From positions 2,107,580 through 2,171,579 of the forward strand of contig JARGXX010000105.1 in assembly GCA_030374765.1 (NCBI GenBank): a DNA stretch of 64,000 bases. Direction: 5' to 3'. The stretch comes from Agarophyton chilense. Lineage: Eukaryota; Rhodophyta; Florideophyceae; Gracilariales; Gracilariaceae. The notes beneath the pieces were generated by a model. The model was not told where the DNA came from. It ran no database searches and saw only the letters and a list, made by a program, of their open reading frames with translations. Each line of letters opens with the position of its first letter. The stretch's first letter is position 1. The translations under genes were made by a program, and so were the position numbers. Below are positions 34,524 to 45,109 of the stretch, one piece after another.

Positions 34524-35027
34524 GTGCGTTTGGTTATAGATCTTGTGTGAGTTCGTGGTTGGATTTGGGAAGTTTTCGTCGGAGAAGACGGGGCTGGGCG
34601 ATGATCTGTGGGTTCTGCCGTGTTGTGACGGGTTTGGGGGACCAGGATGAGATCTTGAGCATGTTTCGTGTGTGTGAGCCTGGTAACCTACGAAAGGAAG
34701 AATTTAGCTCTTTCTTTACTTCGTGTTCGTCGTCGTGTTTTTTGTCTTTCTAGCTACTGTAATTCTGATTGAGATTGTACTGATGTCTATTTCACTTTTT
34801 ATTCACAGATCTTTCCCTGCTGCTGACCAGCACCAGAGGTCACCACCAAATCTCCATGCAAACGCACCGAAGATCTTCCCGTTACGTTATTCAGGCCTCT
34901 CTATAGTTTTCGACTTGCAAAATAGAATGACAAGGAGGTTTTGTTGAAGTTGCTTTATTGTAAAAGTTTTTTTCTCCCAGACGCGAAAATATGCGTCTAC
35001 AAATCTCAAGTCCTACTATTTTCTTGA
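34524..35027. other. intergenic, no gene seen
   Basis: About 500 bases between the copia LTR and the piggyBac fragment. Frames at 34,514-34,753 and 34,723-34,947 are unremarkable. Confidence 0.5.
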
Positions 35028-35446
35028 TTATAAGTCATTCCTACAGTATAACGTAACGAGTTTGAACGATAATTCGTATTCGTCAATTATGAGAGGCATT
35101 AATAGTATATAGTTTGTAACATCACGGAGTTGACGTCCAGATTCGGTCAGTGGTTTAAAGATATTGGTTGAGCGCTGAAGACCTTCACAGCACGAAGAAA
35201 GTTGAGCACTAGTAGAAGAGTCCATGATGATGTCGAAATTCAAAGTGGAAAGATACTTCTCAATGAAATGGAAGTGCAAACTGAAAAAGTTTGACAGTCT
35301 TGATAGCAATTTTGAGACATGACACGTTGGAAATCAGTCTGTCCCATAATCATTTTCTGGTTCCAGTAATCTTGGATAAAATTCATTCGCGAAAGAGAGG
35401 TTGCAATTTCGAAACCTAAAAACGCACAAAGCTCTATAGTAGTCAA
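35028..35446 (-). pseudogene. piggyBac transposase relic, N-terminal half
   Basis: TTIELCAFLGFEIATSL, IQDYWNQKMIMG and FQRVMSQNCYQD (35,446-35,300) match the piggyBac N-terminal pattern E-L-x-A-F-L-G...Y-W...F...M-S-x-x-x-F. The next frame (35,028-35,309) reaches MPLIIDEYELSFK, the D-E...F-K segment. Coding ends there, exactly where the 14.1-15.5 kb piggyBac relic starts. One frame change at about 35,250-35,300. Confidence 0.65.
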
Positions 35447-35945
35447 AGGCTCCTTACATTATTGTCTTAGAACTACAGATACCCATGAGCGAACGCACTC
35501 TATAAATGTGCTATTCAAATAGAGGCCTGTCAGTTTGAGTTCCTTCTGAGTGTGATCAATGCCTTTTTCGGCAATCTTTTGCAATATACGTAATAGAAGA
35601 ACAACTCTTCACGGAAATATATATCGAATGAATATATCCCTTCTTATGTGTGGTTTTGAGCCGACTGTAGCGTTGCAGATATCTGTCTCAACCAATCTGA
35701 GCGATTTGTTCTCGCTATATAAATCTATTTACCATCTGGGAGTAAAAGGGTTAAGGTTCGGACGTTTATCTACTGTAATGTTTTACAATGCTTTCCGCTT
35801 ATGCATCTGGGGAGGTAAGAAAGTTGGGCATTGCGCTAGTGCTTGATAATGACCAGGGCACCCGTCTCTGTGCGTTACCAGGTAGGTAGGCAATCGAAAC
35901 CTTCATTAGCTTGATAACTACCCCGAGCCTTTCCCAACCTGCAGC
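35447..35945. other. intergenic upstream of the PEP mutase/ICL-like gene
   Basis: About 500 bases with only short frames; probably holds the promoter of the gene starting at 35,946. No specific site recognised. Confidence 0.45.
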
Positions 35946-37003
35946 ATGAGCGCCTTTGTTTCATTATCTGTTGTTTTACCATCGCATTTCTGTTCGCCAA
36001 TGTACGAGAATGAAAGAACATGCAAAGAACAAAACCCAAAAGAAGCCAATAGAAGGACATGGCGCATGATTTCTACCAGGACTAAGACAATCCGTCTTCG
36101 TCAGTTATTACAGAAAAAAGAAATACATATTATGCCTTGCTGTGGGGACGGTCTCTCAGCCAAACTTATCCAACGAGCATCTTTTGACCTTACGTTTATG
36201 TCTGGCTTTTCAACCGCCGGCTTCAAGGGACTCCCTGATACCGGTCTACTTAGCTACAAGGAATTGTTGGATAATGTTGCCGAGGTGTCAGATGTCATTG
36301 ACATCCCACTCATTGCCGATGCAGACACGGGATTTGGGAATGCAGTCAACGTACATCGCACAGTACATGGTTTCGTCAAGGCTGGAGCTTCAGGTATACT
36401 TATTGAGGATCAAGTGAACCCTAAAAGGTAATGTATAGAATTTAATCGTACTTTTCACTGGAGTTTCTAACTCAGCTCATGTGTAGATGCGGTCATACCA
36501 AAGGAAAAGAAGTCGTTGATAGAGAGGAGGCCATGCGTCGAATCCGGGCCGCCTGTGACGCCCGAGATGAAGTCGCGGATGGTGACGGAGGCCCTGTCAT
36601 TATCGCTCGAACAGATGGTGGGCGATCCAGTTTTGAAGAGGCGTTAACACGTGCTCGCCTTTTCCACCAACTTGGAGCTGACATGACATTTGTTGAAGCA
36701 CCTCAAAGCGTGGAACAGATGAAAACGTACTGTAGATCGGTTCCCGGCCTAAAACTCGCCAACATGCTTGAGATGGGAGACACACCGATCTTGCCGCCAG
36801 AGGATCTGTTTGACATCGGCTATTCGATTGCTGCGTATCCCCTTACACTTCTAAGTGCTTCGATCAAGGCGCAAGAAGCAGCGCTCGTAAAACTAAGAGA
36901 AGGAGAGCCAGATCAAGTACGACCACTCCTGAAGACGTTTACAGAGTTGCGTGATGTTGTCGGTTTCCCAAGCTACTACAACACAGAAGAGAAGTACAAG
37001 TGA
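35946..37003 (+). CDS. PEP mutase/isocitrate lyase family enzyme
   Basis: Two exons: 35,946-36,427 and 36,487-37,003 (332 aa), split by a 59-nt GT-AG intron that interrupts the diagnostic motif. Splicing gives QVNPK-R-CGHTKGKEV, the K-R-C-G-H loop carrying the catalytic Cys of this superfamily. Other hallmarks are TFMSGFSTAGFKGLPDTG, IPLIADADTGFGNA (metal-binding Asp residues), ILIEDQ, VIIARTDG and FVEAPQS. It most resembles carboxyvinyl-carboxyphosphonate phosphorylmutase/PrpB-like plant proteins; the exact C-C or C-P lyase reaction cannot be told from sequence. The first 40 residues are not conserved and the ATG at 36,066 (MISTRTKTIRLRQLL) is an alternative start; the extension could be a targeting peptide. 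Confidence 0.9.
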
Positions 37004-38337
37004 GTCCTAGACAAAGTGGGTAGATTTTTGCTGAGAATGGATTATCTCTCCTTCTATCCAGTGCAAATATGTTCATGTCTCAATTCCATGCCGTGGTTTT
37101 GTGACCTTTCTTGTATTCATGGCAAACTTAAAGCAGAATATTGGCATCACTGTCAGGCCAATCCGCTCCGTTTCGCACCAAAGAGTAGTTATGAAGAGTT
37201 TTCTGAACTTAACTTTCGCTATCAAAACCCAATACTAGGATACTTCCCCTTTGAGGCCTGAATTATGAAAACGTTAAGGCGATCTAATCGATGTTGACAA
37301 TGCTTCGAACGAGTTCGCTGATGGGAGCGTGTAGTCTGTTTAGCCTGCAACCATTGAACTCTTCGTATATCCGCTGCAATCACATCCTTTCGACGGAAAA
37401 TATGACCTACACTGTAGTAAAATGAACATGTTCTATGTTAAAAGTATACATGTGCTGAAGGAGGCCACGCTGGAAACCGTGAAGCTTGACCAATTCACGA
37501 AGTTAGGCATCAGGTTGCTAGTTTTCACTGAGACGAAAGGTATGCACATGTGTGCCGATGATGACCAGACTGATGACTGTCAAGGCATTGAGTCGTTTGC
37601 TCAATGCTGTGGCTGTGACATGAACGACACTGTACATGTGCGGAGGATGACGACATTGGCGTGCGCCAAAAACTTGACGCGTGAACGCAGTTAGATGCAC
37701 GTGACAGTTATGCGTCTGCTGACGGTGGCCACATTAGCATCCATTGAGCAACGGCGCGACTTTTGGCATGAGGAAGCGGTTGGAATAGTGAGAGATGCTT
37801 TGATCGGATTGGTGAGTGCTATCTTCGTACCCTATCGTTTGTTGATGATCGAAAGCTGGACACTGGAGTGGGGGCTTGTGGTAAGGGCACTTGTCCAATG
37901 ATGGTGCGGCGGCGAGGGTGAAGGAGGGATTTTGTTGGCGCGGTGGGATCGAATGAAGGGGAATTTTACTGTAGTGTGAGGTGAGATGTAAACCGGACGG
38001 GCGTTTTAATGTGCGAATGAGGAGACGGGGATGAGCTGGTTGGTGCGTATGAGGCGGAGAGCACTGATGTGCGCTCGTGTGAGGCAGTGGTTGGTGAGGT
38101 TGACGTCTGCGACCAGCAAGAATGGAGCGTAGCCGGCGGTTGATCGGGAGACAAGAGGCACGTATGGAATGGGGGAACAGAACGGTTTGAATTGTGTTAC
38201 GTACAAAGCGAGTGCAAAGCAGGCGCGCTTCACAGAGGTAAAGGGCACGACAGGAAGCGGTGCTAACTCGCAAAGCTGGTGACCAGAAATGCATGTAGGC
38301 AGACGAACGGAATAAGGAAAACATGTCTTGTTGAGAG
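37004..38337. other. intergenic, no supported gene
   Basis: 1.3 kb between the PEP mutase-like gene and the NF-YB stop. A 228-codon minus-strand frame (37,734-38,420) is basic, His/Pro/Ser-rich and overlaps the NF-YB 3' end; it looks like a by-product of composition. Nothing else recognised. Confidence 0.5.
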
Positions 38338-38715
38338 TTAGGAAGAGGCCTGTTTATTGGCTTCGGTATTTTTGGTGTCTTCCCCCTTCTCCTGCATGGT
38401 GGCTTCTCGAAAACGGGCAAGGTAATGCTTGAGCGGTTCGATATATTTATCGAAGCCTAGTGTGCTCATTGCCCAGAGAATGTCGTCACCATTGATGGTC
38501 TTTCTTTTCTCCCTTTGGCACTTATCGGACGCTTCCGAGGTGATGAAACTGACGAATTCGGAAACGCATTCTTGCACGGTGTCCTTTCCGTCTTTTGCGA
38601 CCTTTGCGTTTCCCGGCAGCGCCTTCTTCATGATGCGCGCAATGTTGGCTGTGGGGAGGAAGCGGTCCTGCTCGCGCACGCCCTGATCCGGCTCCTCGTT
38701 TTGTGTCTCTGCCAT
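38338..38715 (-). CDS. NFYB: CCAAT-binding factor subunit NF-YB/HAP3
   Basis: 125-aa histone-fold protein. NF-YB pairs with NF-YC and recruits NF-YA to CCAAT boxes in the nucleus. The core (residues 18-107) is very close to the eukaryotic consensus: [79 protein letters not shown]. The start is set at [10 protein letters not shown] (38,713-38,715), immediately before the acidic leader usual in short NF-YBs. The frame is open further upstream, but that stretch is Cys/Pro-rich and not family-like. No intron. Confidence 0.95.
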   Translation of the reverse strand: MAETQNEEPDQGVREQDRFLPTANIARIMKKALPGNAKVAKDGKDTVQECVSEFVSFITSEASDKCQREKRKTINGDDILWAMSTLGFDKYIEPLKHYLARFREATMQEKGEDTKNTEANKQASS

Positions 38716-39398
38716 TTGAGGGCAACTGCAACGAAAATTGGGTAGGGCTAAATGGAGGGGTTCGCACGGGGGCGCGAGAAAGGAAGACAAGTACGAAAAA
38801 ACGGGGACACAGTGATGAAGAGGCCCGCAACAAAGCGCAAACAAAACGGAGAAGCACAAGCAGTACGCCAAAGGGGGCGTGTGGGTGGGAGAGAAGGAGG
38901 GGCAGGAGGAGGACTGGGTGAAACGTGGGCGAGGAGGGCGGAGGTGGCACGGCTTGCGGACGCCGTGAAGCTGAAGAGAATTGGCGCCAACGATCCAACG
39001 ATGCGCGCCAGAGCAAGCTGTTCGCCGTGCTGCCACGCGGCACACGTGGAAGAGGGCTGTGTCGGGAGTCGGCGCTGGCGACTGCGCAGCCAGCCGGTAG
39101 GTAACTTACGAAACGCTGTTGTGGGCGATGGCAACCAACGGCATCTGTGGCGATTGCCTCGGCCGACAGATGAAACCCCTTCTGCCGACGCCGTTACGTG
39201 GCCAAGCTCGTCACTGACCCTCATGAGAACGAAGCTGTGTTATATCTACGTCGGTGTCATATTTGGTCGTCACTGCGCCAGTGGGGAGTCCTCTATTCTA
39301 AACTACCTTCGTAGCTAACCTTCGCAGGTACGCTACGCTAGCACTCGCGCGGCGCGCAGCAACGCAGGCGTCACGCGCGCCCACGGCGCCGTTTCCAC
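38716..39398. promoter_or_regulatory. shared upstream region of NF-YB and CCDC90-like genes
   Basis: 680 bases between two divergently transcribed genes; GC-rich with long open frames on both strands that have no protein-family signal. A divergent promoter region by position; no specific element identified. Confidence 0.4.
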
Positions 39399-40170
39399 AT
39401 GAGCGCCGCGCTGCTGCGTGCCTTTGCCGCCGTGAGGCGGCCTCCCCACACACGCGCCCCGTTTGCCAACGCGTCGCGCTTCTGCTCGGACAATGCCAAG
39501 CCGCCGACAGCGCGCACCGCTGTCGAGCGTCTGCACACCGGCGTAGATGCCATGCCCAACGGCCGCATCCCTCCCCCCATGGGCATGCCATCCGGCGCTT
39601 CCGTCGAGATGGAGCACGCCGTCTTCACTGACACGCCGCTCATTTTCGACACCCATCGAATGGTACGCTGCTTCTTCTCGCTCCTCTTGTTGCGCGCTTG
39701 CTGACTCCACTAGTGTTTCCACTTGTTAGATTACCTACTTGACACAGGCTGGCTTTTCGCAGCCCCAGAGCGTGGCAATCACCGACGCCATGGCGCGTGT
39801 CTCGCAGCATGCAAACAGGCACCACCAGGCGCAAATGGTCACAAAGAATGAATTTGTTAGTCTTCGTTCTGAGCTCAGCATCTTGGAAAAGGCCGATTTT
39901 GCCTTACTCAAAACCGATATCAACGCCATCGAGAAACGCATGGAAACCTCTGTCGCAGAAATTTATACCGCTGTGGAAAGAGTTGAGAACAGGGTTATAA
40001 AATGGGTCATTGCCGTTGCCGGTGCTATTGGTCTTGCTATCATTCGATTGACCACCACGTCTGCACCTGCCAACACCAAGGCCGTTGTTCCCCCGCCCCC
40101 ATCCAATGTGAACGACACTGATCTCCCGCGCATCGTTCGATGTCAGGGAGCGCATGTTTTGATTACTTGA
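39399..40170 (+). CDS. CCDC90/MCUR1-like mitochondrial coiled-coil protein (DUF1640)
   Basis: Two exons, 39,399-39,662 and 39,730-40,170, with a 67-nt GT-AG intron; 234 aa. Splicing joins FDTHRM to ITYLTQAGFSQPQSVAITDAM, restoring the family motif (F-D-T-H-x-x-V-x-x-L-x-x-x-G-F-x-x-x-Q-A). Then come MVTKNEFVSLRSELSILEKADFALL, a predicted coiled coil, and one C-terminal membrane segment (WVIAVAGAIGLAIIRL). The first 35 residues are Arg/Ala-rich, as in a mitochondrial presequence. Relatives (MCUR1, CCDC90B, yeast Fmp32) are inner-membrane proteins tied to the calcium uniporter or respiratory-complex assembly; the exact role here is inferred only. Confidence 0.88.
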
Positions 40171-40201
40171 TGCCGCTGTGCCACGCTCATGCTTTGCGTT
40201 T

Positions 40202-40817
40202 TCAGCAAGGCACAATGGGCGTGCAACATAATGGACACCGGTTGGCGTAACAAAACCATTTTTCGATACATCTGCTGTTAGCAGCACCAACATACAGACA
40301 GCTGTTGAGTTGGCATGTGTTGCGCTCGCCTTGTTTAACTGTACAATGATGCATTAACTTACGCATGAAACGAGTGTGAGCATTGTTTAAGGTATCGTAT
40401 TTTCTCATCTGCGTTCACTGTGTCCAGACAGATTGTGCAGTTGGTTTGCCGCCGCGCGACGCCGCCGCTAATCTGACTTGTGCTTAACAACGGACAAAAT
40501 TCCTCTTCCACCATACCACTCTCATCCATCACGCAAAATTCAGCCACTCTTGAAGAAATGAACGACAGAAGCGAGCGCACCCATTGTAGGGCCAACAGAA
40601 TCAATTGTAAAGCGTGTCGCAAGCGATCCATTGCATAATTAACGCGAAAGATAAGCGTCATGTGGTTCAGAACCTGCACTACTTTGAACGCCACATCGCA
40701 GCACAGAATAGAAAGCACACAAACTAGAAGACCCATGTGCGCCAGCGCGAAGACGGCCACCGGCAGCAAACGCGTGAGCACAGTCTCTGTCGCAGTGCGG
40801 ATAAGCGAAGTGCTCAT
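40202..40817 (-). CDS. membrane-anchored RING-H2 protein, probable E3 ubiquitin ligase
   Basis: Two exons on the minus strand: 40,363-40,817 and 40,202-40,274, with an 88-nt GT-AG intron inside the RING. Splicing gives CTICLDTVNADEKIRYLKQ, CSHSFHARCIEKW and CPLC: a complete C3H2C3 set (CxxC, CxHxxHxxC, CxxC). Upstream are two hydrophobic stretches (about residues 12-45 and 65-90), so it is probably membrane-anchored with the RING at the C-terminus. The protein is 175 aa from ATG 40,817; a longer frame from 40,913 is possible. It is divergent from ISCA2, with 219 bases between the chosen starts. Confidence 0.82.
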
Positions 40818-41036
40818 GCTGTCACGCGGGAGAATTGCCCTTGCGCCGTGTGGCTGGTGGTAAAGTGCTAGCAATCGCTGCGCATGCTGGAAGCTGGCTG
40901 TAACGTCGTACACCCGGGGGCGGCTCCCGTGCAGAGCTTTCTTTTTTTTAAAAGGTTTCGGTGCGTTATTCGAAACGTTCGCTGGCTTGCCCGTCCAAAA
41001 CTCTCATTTCTCGAACTCATTCCCTCAGCTCCGCCA

Positions 41037-41480
41037 ATGTTTCGCTCAACAATAACCACGGCCGTCATCTCCCGCGTGCCTAAAACGCTCCGCAAGTCGC
41101 TGTCGAGTCCTGCTACGACTACCAAGCTTCAAATCACCCAGCGATGTGTGCAGAGAATCAAACAACTGCAACAGCAGCGCAATCAACATTTGGTGCTTCG
41201 TGTCCAAGTTGACGGTGGCGGATGCTCTGGCTTTCAGTACGGCTTCGAACTTGAATCGTGGGATCAAAAACCAGACTTCTCTTCTCTGAAACACAAACAG
41301 GATAAACTGATTGAACAGGACGGCGTTTGTGTTATTGTGGATGATGTTTCTTTGGCTTATGTGTCGGGTGCCAAGGTGGATTATGTTCAAGAAATGATTA
41401 GTTCTTCATTTTGCATCACTGATAATCCTAATTCCGACACGTCATGCGGTTGCGGTGTATCGTTCTCGCCAAAGATGTAA
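41037..41480 (+). CDS. ISCA2: A-type iron-sulfur assembly protein, ISCA2-like
   Basis: 147 aa. HesB/IscA fold with the three metal-binding Cys: C63 in VDGGGCSGFQYGF and C137/C139 in DTSCGCGVSF. LQITQRCVQRIKQL opens the domain. The first 30 residues are basic and Ser/Thr-rich without acids, consistent with a mitochondrial presequence. ISCA2 acts with ISCA1 and IBA57 in [4Fe-4S] cluster maturation. The start at 41,037 is chosen because the upstream in-frame extension (from 40,884) overlaps the promoter region and is not family-like. The stop lies 29 bases from the stop of the convergent uS4m gene. Confidence 0.92.
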   Translation: MFRSTITTAVISRVPKTLRKSLSSPATTTKLQITQRCVQRIKQLQQQRNQHLVLRVQVDGGGCSGFQYGFELESWDQKPDFSSLKHKQDKLIEQDGVCVIVDDVSLAYVSGAKVDYVQEMISSSFCITDNPNSDTSCGCGVSFSPKM

Positions 41481-41509
41481 CTTGCTAACAACAAAAAAAA
41501 GCACTTTTA

Positions 41510-42301
41510 TCATCTGTACGCACGCATGGCTGCAAGTGGTTTAAGATTGGCATCACGAATAAAAGGGAACAGAGCTGCCCTTGTCATAGATCGAGCCTCA
41601 TCATCAGTGGGGTATCGTACCATAACAGCCGACAAGCCGACGCGATCAATTTCCATCCATGGTAGCATCCCCGCAACATCCGCGTGTGAAACAATCCAAG
41701 ATGCTCCACAACCAAAGCCTTGTCTCATCTGCGCGTTCTCCATACAAGCCCTCAAAGCATGTTCATGGTGATGTTCCGCAATGGTAACAATGTCGCCCGG
41801 TCTCATTCGAAAACTCTTGACATTCACCTCATCGCCATTGACCAAGACGTGTCCGTGATAAATCCATTGCCTTGCTTGGGCGGGCGTTTTCACGAATGAT
41901 GTCCGGTACAAAAACGTGTCAAGACGTCCCTCTAACAAACGGATCAGGTGCGCGTCAACGTTGTGGCGGGTGTTCGCAGCTTCCTCGACATACTTCTTGA
42001 ATTTAGAGTCGCGGATTGCGCCGTAATACAATCTCATTTTCTGCTTTTCGATCAGATGGATTGAGTATAGTTGAGACGAGACTGCCTTGTTTCGAATTGA
42101 GCGTGGAGGTTGTTCTGAGAAGAAAGCACGTGGCGTTCCACCTAGAGACTTCGACCGTTTTTGGGGAGGATCGCTTGTTGTCCAACGCGTTACGCGAGCT
42201 ACTTTGCCGAGAGGTACAGCTGGAGAGTCGCCAGCAGGACGCAGGAAGGATACTTCGCCAAAGAGACGGCGCAAGTTTTTTAATTGGTAGTTCACAGGCA
42301 T
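41510..42301 (-). CDS. mitochondrial small-subunit ribosomal protein uS4m
   Basis: 263 aa. Central part matches bacterial-type uS4: SIHLIEKQKMRLYYGAI, a helical segment, then the S4 RNA-binding domain RLLEGRLDTFLYRTSFVKTPAQARQWIYHGHVLVNGDEVN...RMRPGDIVTI. Long extensions on both sides (about 70 residues N-terminal, 70 C-terminal) are usual for mitochondrial versions. The N-terminus is basic. It binds 16S-like rRNA early in small-subunit assembly. Mitochondrial targeting is inferred. No intron. Confidence 0.88.
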   Translation of the reverse strand: MPVNYQLKNLRRLFGEVSFLRPAGDSPAVPLGKVARVTRWTTSDPPQKRSKSLGGTPRAFFSEQPPRSIRNKAVSSQLYSIHLIEKQKMRLYYGAIRDSKFKKYVEEAANTRHNVDAHLIRLLEGRLDTFLYRTSFVKTPAQARQWIYHGHVLVNGDEVNVKSFRMRPGDIVTIAEHHHEHALRACMENAQMRQGFGCGASWIVSHADVAGMLPWMEIDRVGLSAVMVRYPTDDEARSMTRAALFPFIRDANLKPLAAMRAYR

Positions 42302-43322
42302 TTCTGTGTGCGATGCGGCGCAGACAGGATGTAGGTCGGCAAGGAGTAGATAGGGAGGAAGAGCGTGATAACGTAGAAGAGATGCTGCATGTCAGTATTG
42401 CGGAAACTGTTTGGGATCATGGGCCGCGCAGCCTTGAGAGATACAGTACAACCTGGTGCTAGTTTTGTTACGTGGAACACGTAGCTATCAAAACTCTACT
42501 GTGATTCCGCACAATCTCATACTGGAGAACCACAACTACGAAGACATGATTCACCGCAGTTGCCTTTCGTTCCCCTGAAATTACCTCGCCTGCTTCCGGC
42601 TGGTGAACTGCTGCAAACGCGCGAGGATGGTGATCAATCTGTACGTTAAAGAAGAAGTCCCCCTAGCATCACCACTACCAACGTCACGAGCATTCGTTGT
42701 AATCGCAGTGGTCCGTTGCTGTGATAGGTGCAAGTAGCTAAAACAGAACACCGACACTCTGGATTCCAGAAAGAATTCAAACCAAATTGGTCCAACAGTC
42801 AATATGACCGTATGCAATTCCTCCTCTCAAGGTCGTTCAGGTTCCAACCTAATTCTTTAGTCCGAGCGGGCCAGACACTGTGAAACAGCGTGTTCCTAGA
42901 TGAATTAGAAAACTTCAGGGACGAACTGTCCTCGCGCAACGATTAGTTAATAGCTGAAGCGTACACTATCTGTCAGCCCCTCGCAGTGACTCTTACCGAC
43001 TTGCACTAACATCTATGATTCATTCAAACGACTAGCATTGGTTTGCACTCGTGCCCGGTAGTAAACGGGATTGTCCAGCAAACGGCATTTGACAGAAGAA
43101 TACAAATCATATCTAAACTGCTGTCCTCAGAGCTCTCAAGACGTGTTCAATCGTTGACAAGCTTCCAACCCATGCCAACAGCAAACTGTCAGTACCGGGC
43201 TCTTTTTCTTCGTAAGCCGCAGGTTTCTTTGCTACAGAAATACACCCTTAGGTGTTCATGACATCCCTTCAAACCCCAAAGCTTCGCATCATCGATACAG
43301 CATTTCTTCAGCATTATCTTTA
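42302..43322. other. intergenic, no gene seen
   Basis: 1 kb between the uS4m start and the APH-like kinase start. It should contain both upstream regions (divergent). Short frames are not recognisable. Confidence 0.5.
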
Positions 43323-44477
43323 ATGTCTCCGAATGCTATGGATCGTTTGCAAGCCATTCGTCGGAACACACCCCGTCTAAGACGTCAATCGGTGTTAAAC
43401 ACCACCCAACGATTCCCGTTTTCTTCGTTACCATCGTCGTTCATTCAGCCGCGCCACTTTAACCACATCGCTGTCCATCACACTTCTTCTATACCAATGG
43501 TCTTCAAAACTTCTTCGGACCCATCATTGAGAGCAGAGCTCTTTTTCTATCAAAACATCCCTACGGAGTTGTTTCCGTACTTTCCCAAATTGATGGGCCA
43601 CTTTGAGAGGGAACAGAATAATGAAACGGTTCTGACAATCGCTTTGGAGTACATCGCTGCCACGAACATGTCGGATATTTTGACCAGCGGCCGTCTGACG
43701 AAGGAACACATTCAAGTTGTGCTTCAAACACTCTTCAGGCTGCACATTACCAAGAGTATGACGACCATGGATGAATCAGTGGTCACGTACAATTACATCC
43801 CCAAGATTTGTGAAAGATACACGAGAAACAAGTCACTCTACCTCGTGCATGGAATAACTAAAGCTGATATTGACGTTCTATGTTCGTACCTTTGTGAACA
43901 CAAACCCCTGCGATCAAATATGATTCATGGAGATCCAGTATTCACAAACATCCTCAGCAATGGAATCGAGCGATCGGTGGTTTTTCTTGACATGCGTGGG
44001 GCCCAAGGGCACTTGCTGACTACATGTGGCGATGTGTATTATGATCTTGCAAAAGTGCTGCAATCTCTGTGCGGATACGACCACATTCTCAAGAACTTGC
44101 CTTTCGAGTTCACATATCATTTTTTGCTCCTCAATTCTTTCTTTGACCAAGTATCTATATTGTATCCGATTGTATCTCGTTGGAGTATCGTGTTAATCAC
44201 AGCCAGTCTCTTTATCTCTTTGATTCCGCTTCACCAAGATGTTCGAGCTCGCAAAATGTATGCATTGATGGGAAAAAAGCATTTACGATGGCTTCATTCA
44301 TGGCGGGGAGAGGAAATCGCAGAAGGAGCATTTTGCGATCTAGCTGAGTTGACGCAGCAAGTTCTGCAACATCGCCACTGTACGCCAACCGCCGCCTCTG
44401 TGACTGACTTCGACGGTTTTGATGACATCGTAAGCTCCCCGGTCTCTCTCCTCGAAGTAGCTGAAACCCTTCATTGA
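43323..44477 (+). CDS. APH-fold kinase-like protein
   Basis: 384 aa, no intron. The C-lobe of an aminoglycoside-phosphotransferase/choline-kinase-like fold is clear: MIHGDPVFTNIL (catalytic H-G-D at 202-204 and Asn 209) and VVFLDMRGAQG (metal-binding D223, in the D-x-R-G form), then CGDVYYDLAKVLQSLCGYDHI. This D-x-R-G...G-D-x-x-Y-D-L-A-K signature is typical of small-molecule or sugar kinases found beside glycosyltransferases, not of protein kinases. The N-lobe is weak; the first 45 residues are Arg/Ser/Thr-rich and could be an organelle presequence. Substrate unknown. Confidence 0.75.
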   Translation: MSPNAMDRLQAIRRNTPRLRRQSVLNTTQRFPFSSLPSSFIQPRHFNHIAVHHTSSIPMVFKTSSDPSLRAELFFYQNIPTELFPYFPKLMGHFEREQNNETVLTIALEYIAATNMSDILTSGRLTKEHIQVVLQTLFRLHITKSMTTMDESVVTYNYIPKICERYTRNKSLYLVHGITKADIDVLCSYLCEHKPLRSNMIHGDPVFTNILSNGIERSVVFLDMRGAQGHLLTTCGDVYYDLAKVLQSLCGYDHILKNLPFEFTYHFLLLNSFFDQVSILYPIVSRWSIVLITASLFISLIPLHQDVRARKMYALMGKKHLRWLHSWRGEEIAEGAFCDLAELTQQVLQHRHCTPTAASVTDFDGFDDIVSSPVSLLEVAETLH

Positions 44478-45109
44478 ACACGTCACTGAAAAGCATGCGA
44501 GAAAGATGTAACAGTCCAAGACTGAAAAAGCACGTAAAAGAACAGCTGTAAGGTATGTCGTCCGTTCCCTTGTATCCCTGCACTTACGCTGGACCAAGGC
44601 CATACTTTGCAAGTCTGGGGAATACCATCGGACACGATGCTTTTTTGGTAAATACTTTCTGGATTGTATAAATAAGCTAATCTCTCAAAGACGATGTGAT
44701 CTAATCGTTTCCATATCGTATCTTCAACGAACAGCACATATATAGGAAATGCTTGGTAGTGAATTCGATTCAAGTTTACCAAAATTTCAACTCACCTAAC
44801 ATGAACGGAGGCCGAGCACAGAGCATAGCATGGTCTAATCGAAAAGAAAGAACGCTTTACATCGTACATCCTGGGCCGGATGTGTGGATGGCAAGGCAAC
44901 CTTTCTGGTTGTTTGTTCATCATCTTTCAAGTAAACCACTGACTTAATAATCTTTTCCACCCTCTCAAGGAATTACCCCGTCTAAGCAAAACTTCGTAAC
45001 CGTAGCGAAGGCGTGATAGTATCGATGCTATTCTGGGGCGTCAACGAGTTATATTCATAATAACCATACGCCAAAAGAAAAGTGTGGCAATTATAGCCAC
45101 AATAGATAG
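44478..45109. other. intergenic between convergent genes
   Basis: 630 bases between the APH-like stop and the DnaJ stop; 3' regions only. No further gene supported. Confidence 0.5.

Noticed and set aside
37734-38420. 228-codon minus-strand frame
   Set aside because: Overlaps the NF-YB 3' end in another frame; His/Pro/Ser composition and no family resemblance.
38522-39318. Several long frames on both strands upstream of NF-YB
   Set aside because: GC-rich intergenic sequence gives long chance frames; NF-YB itself starts at 38,715.
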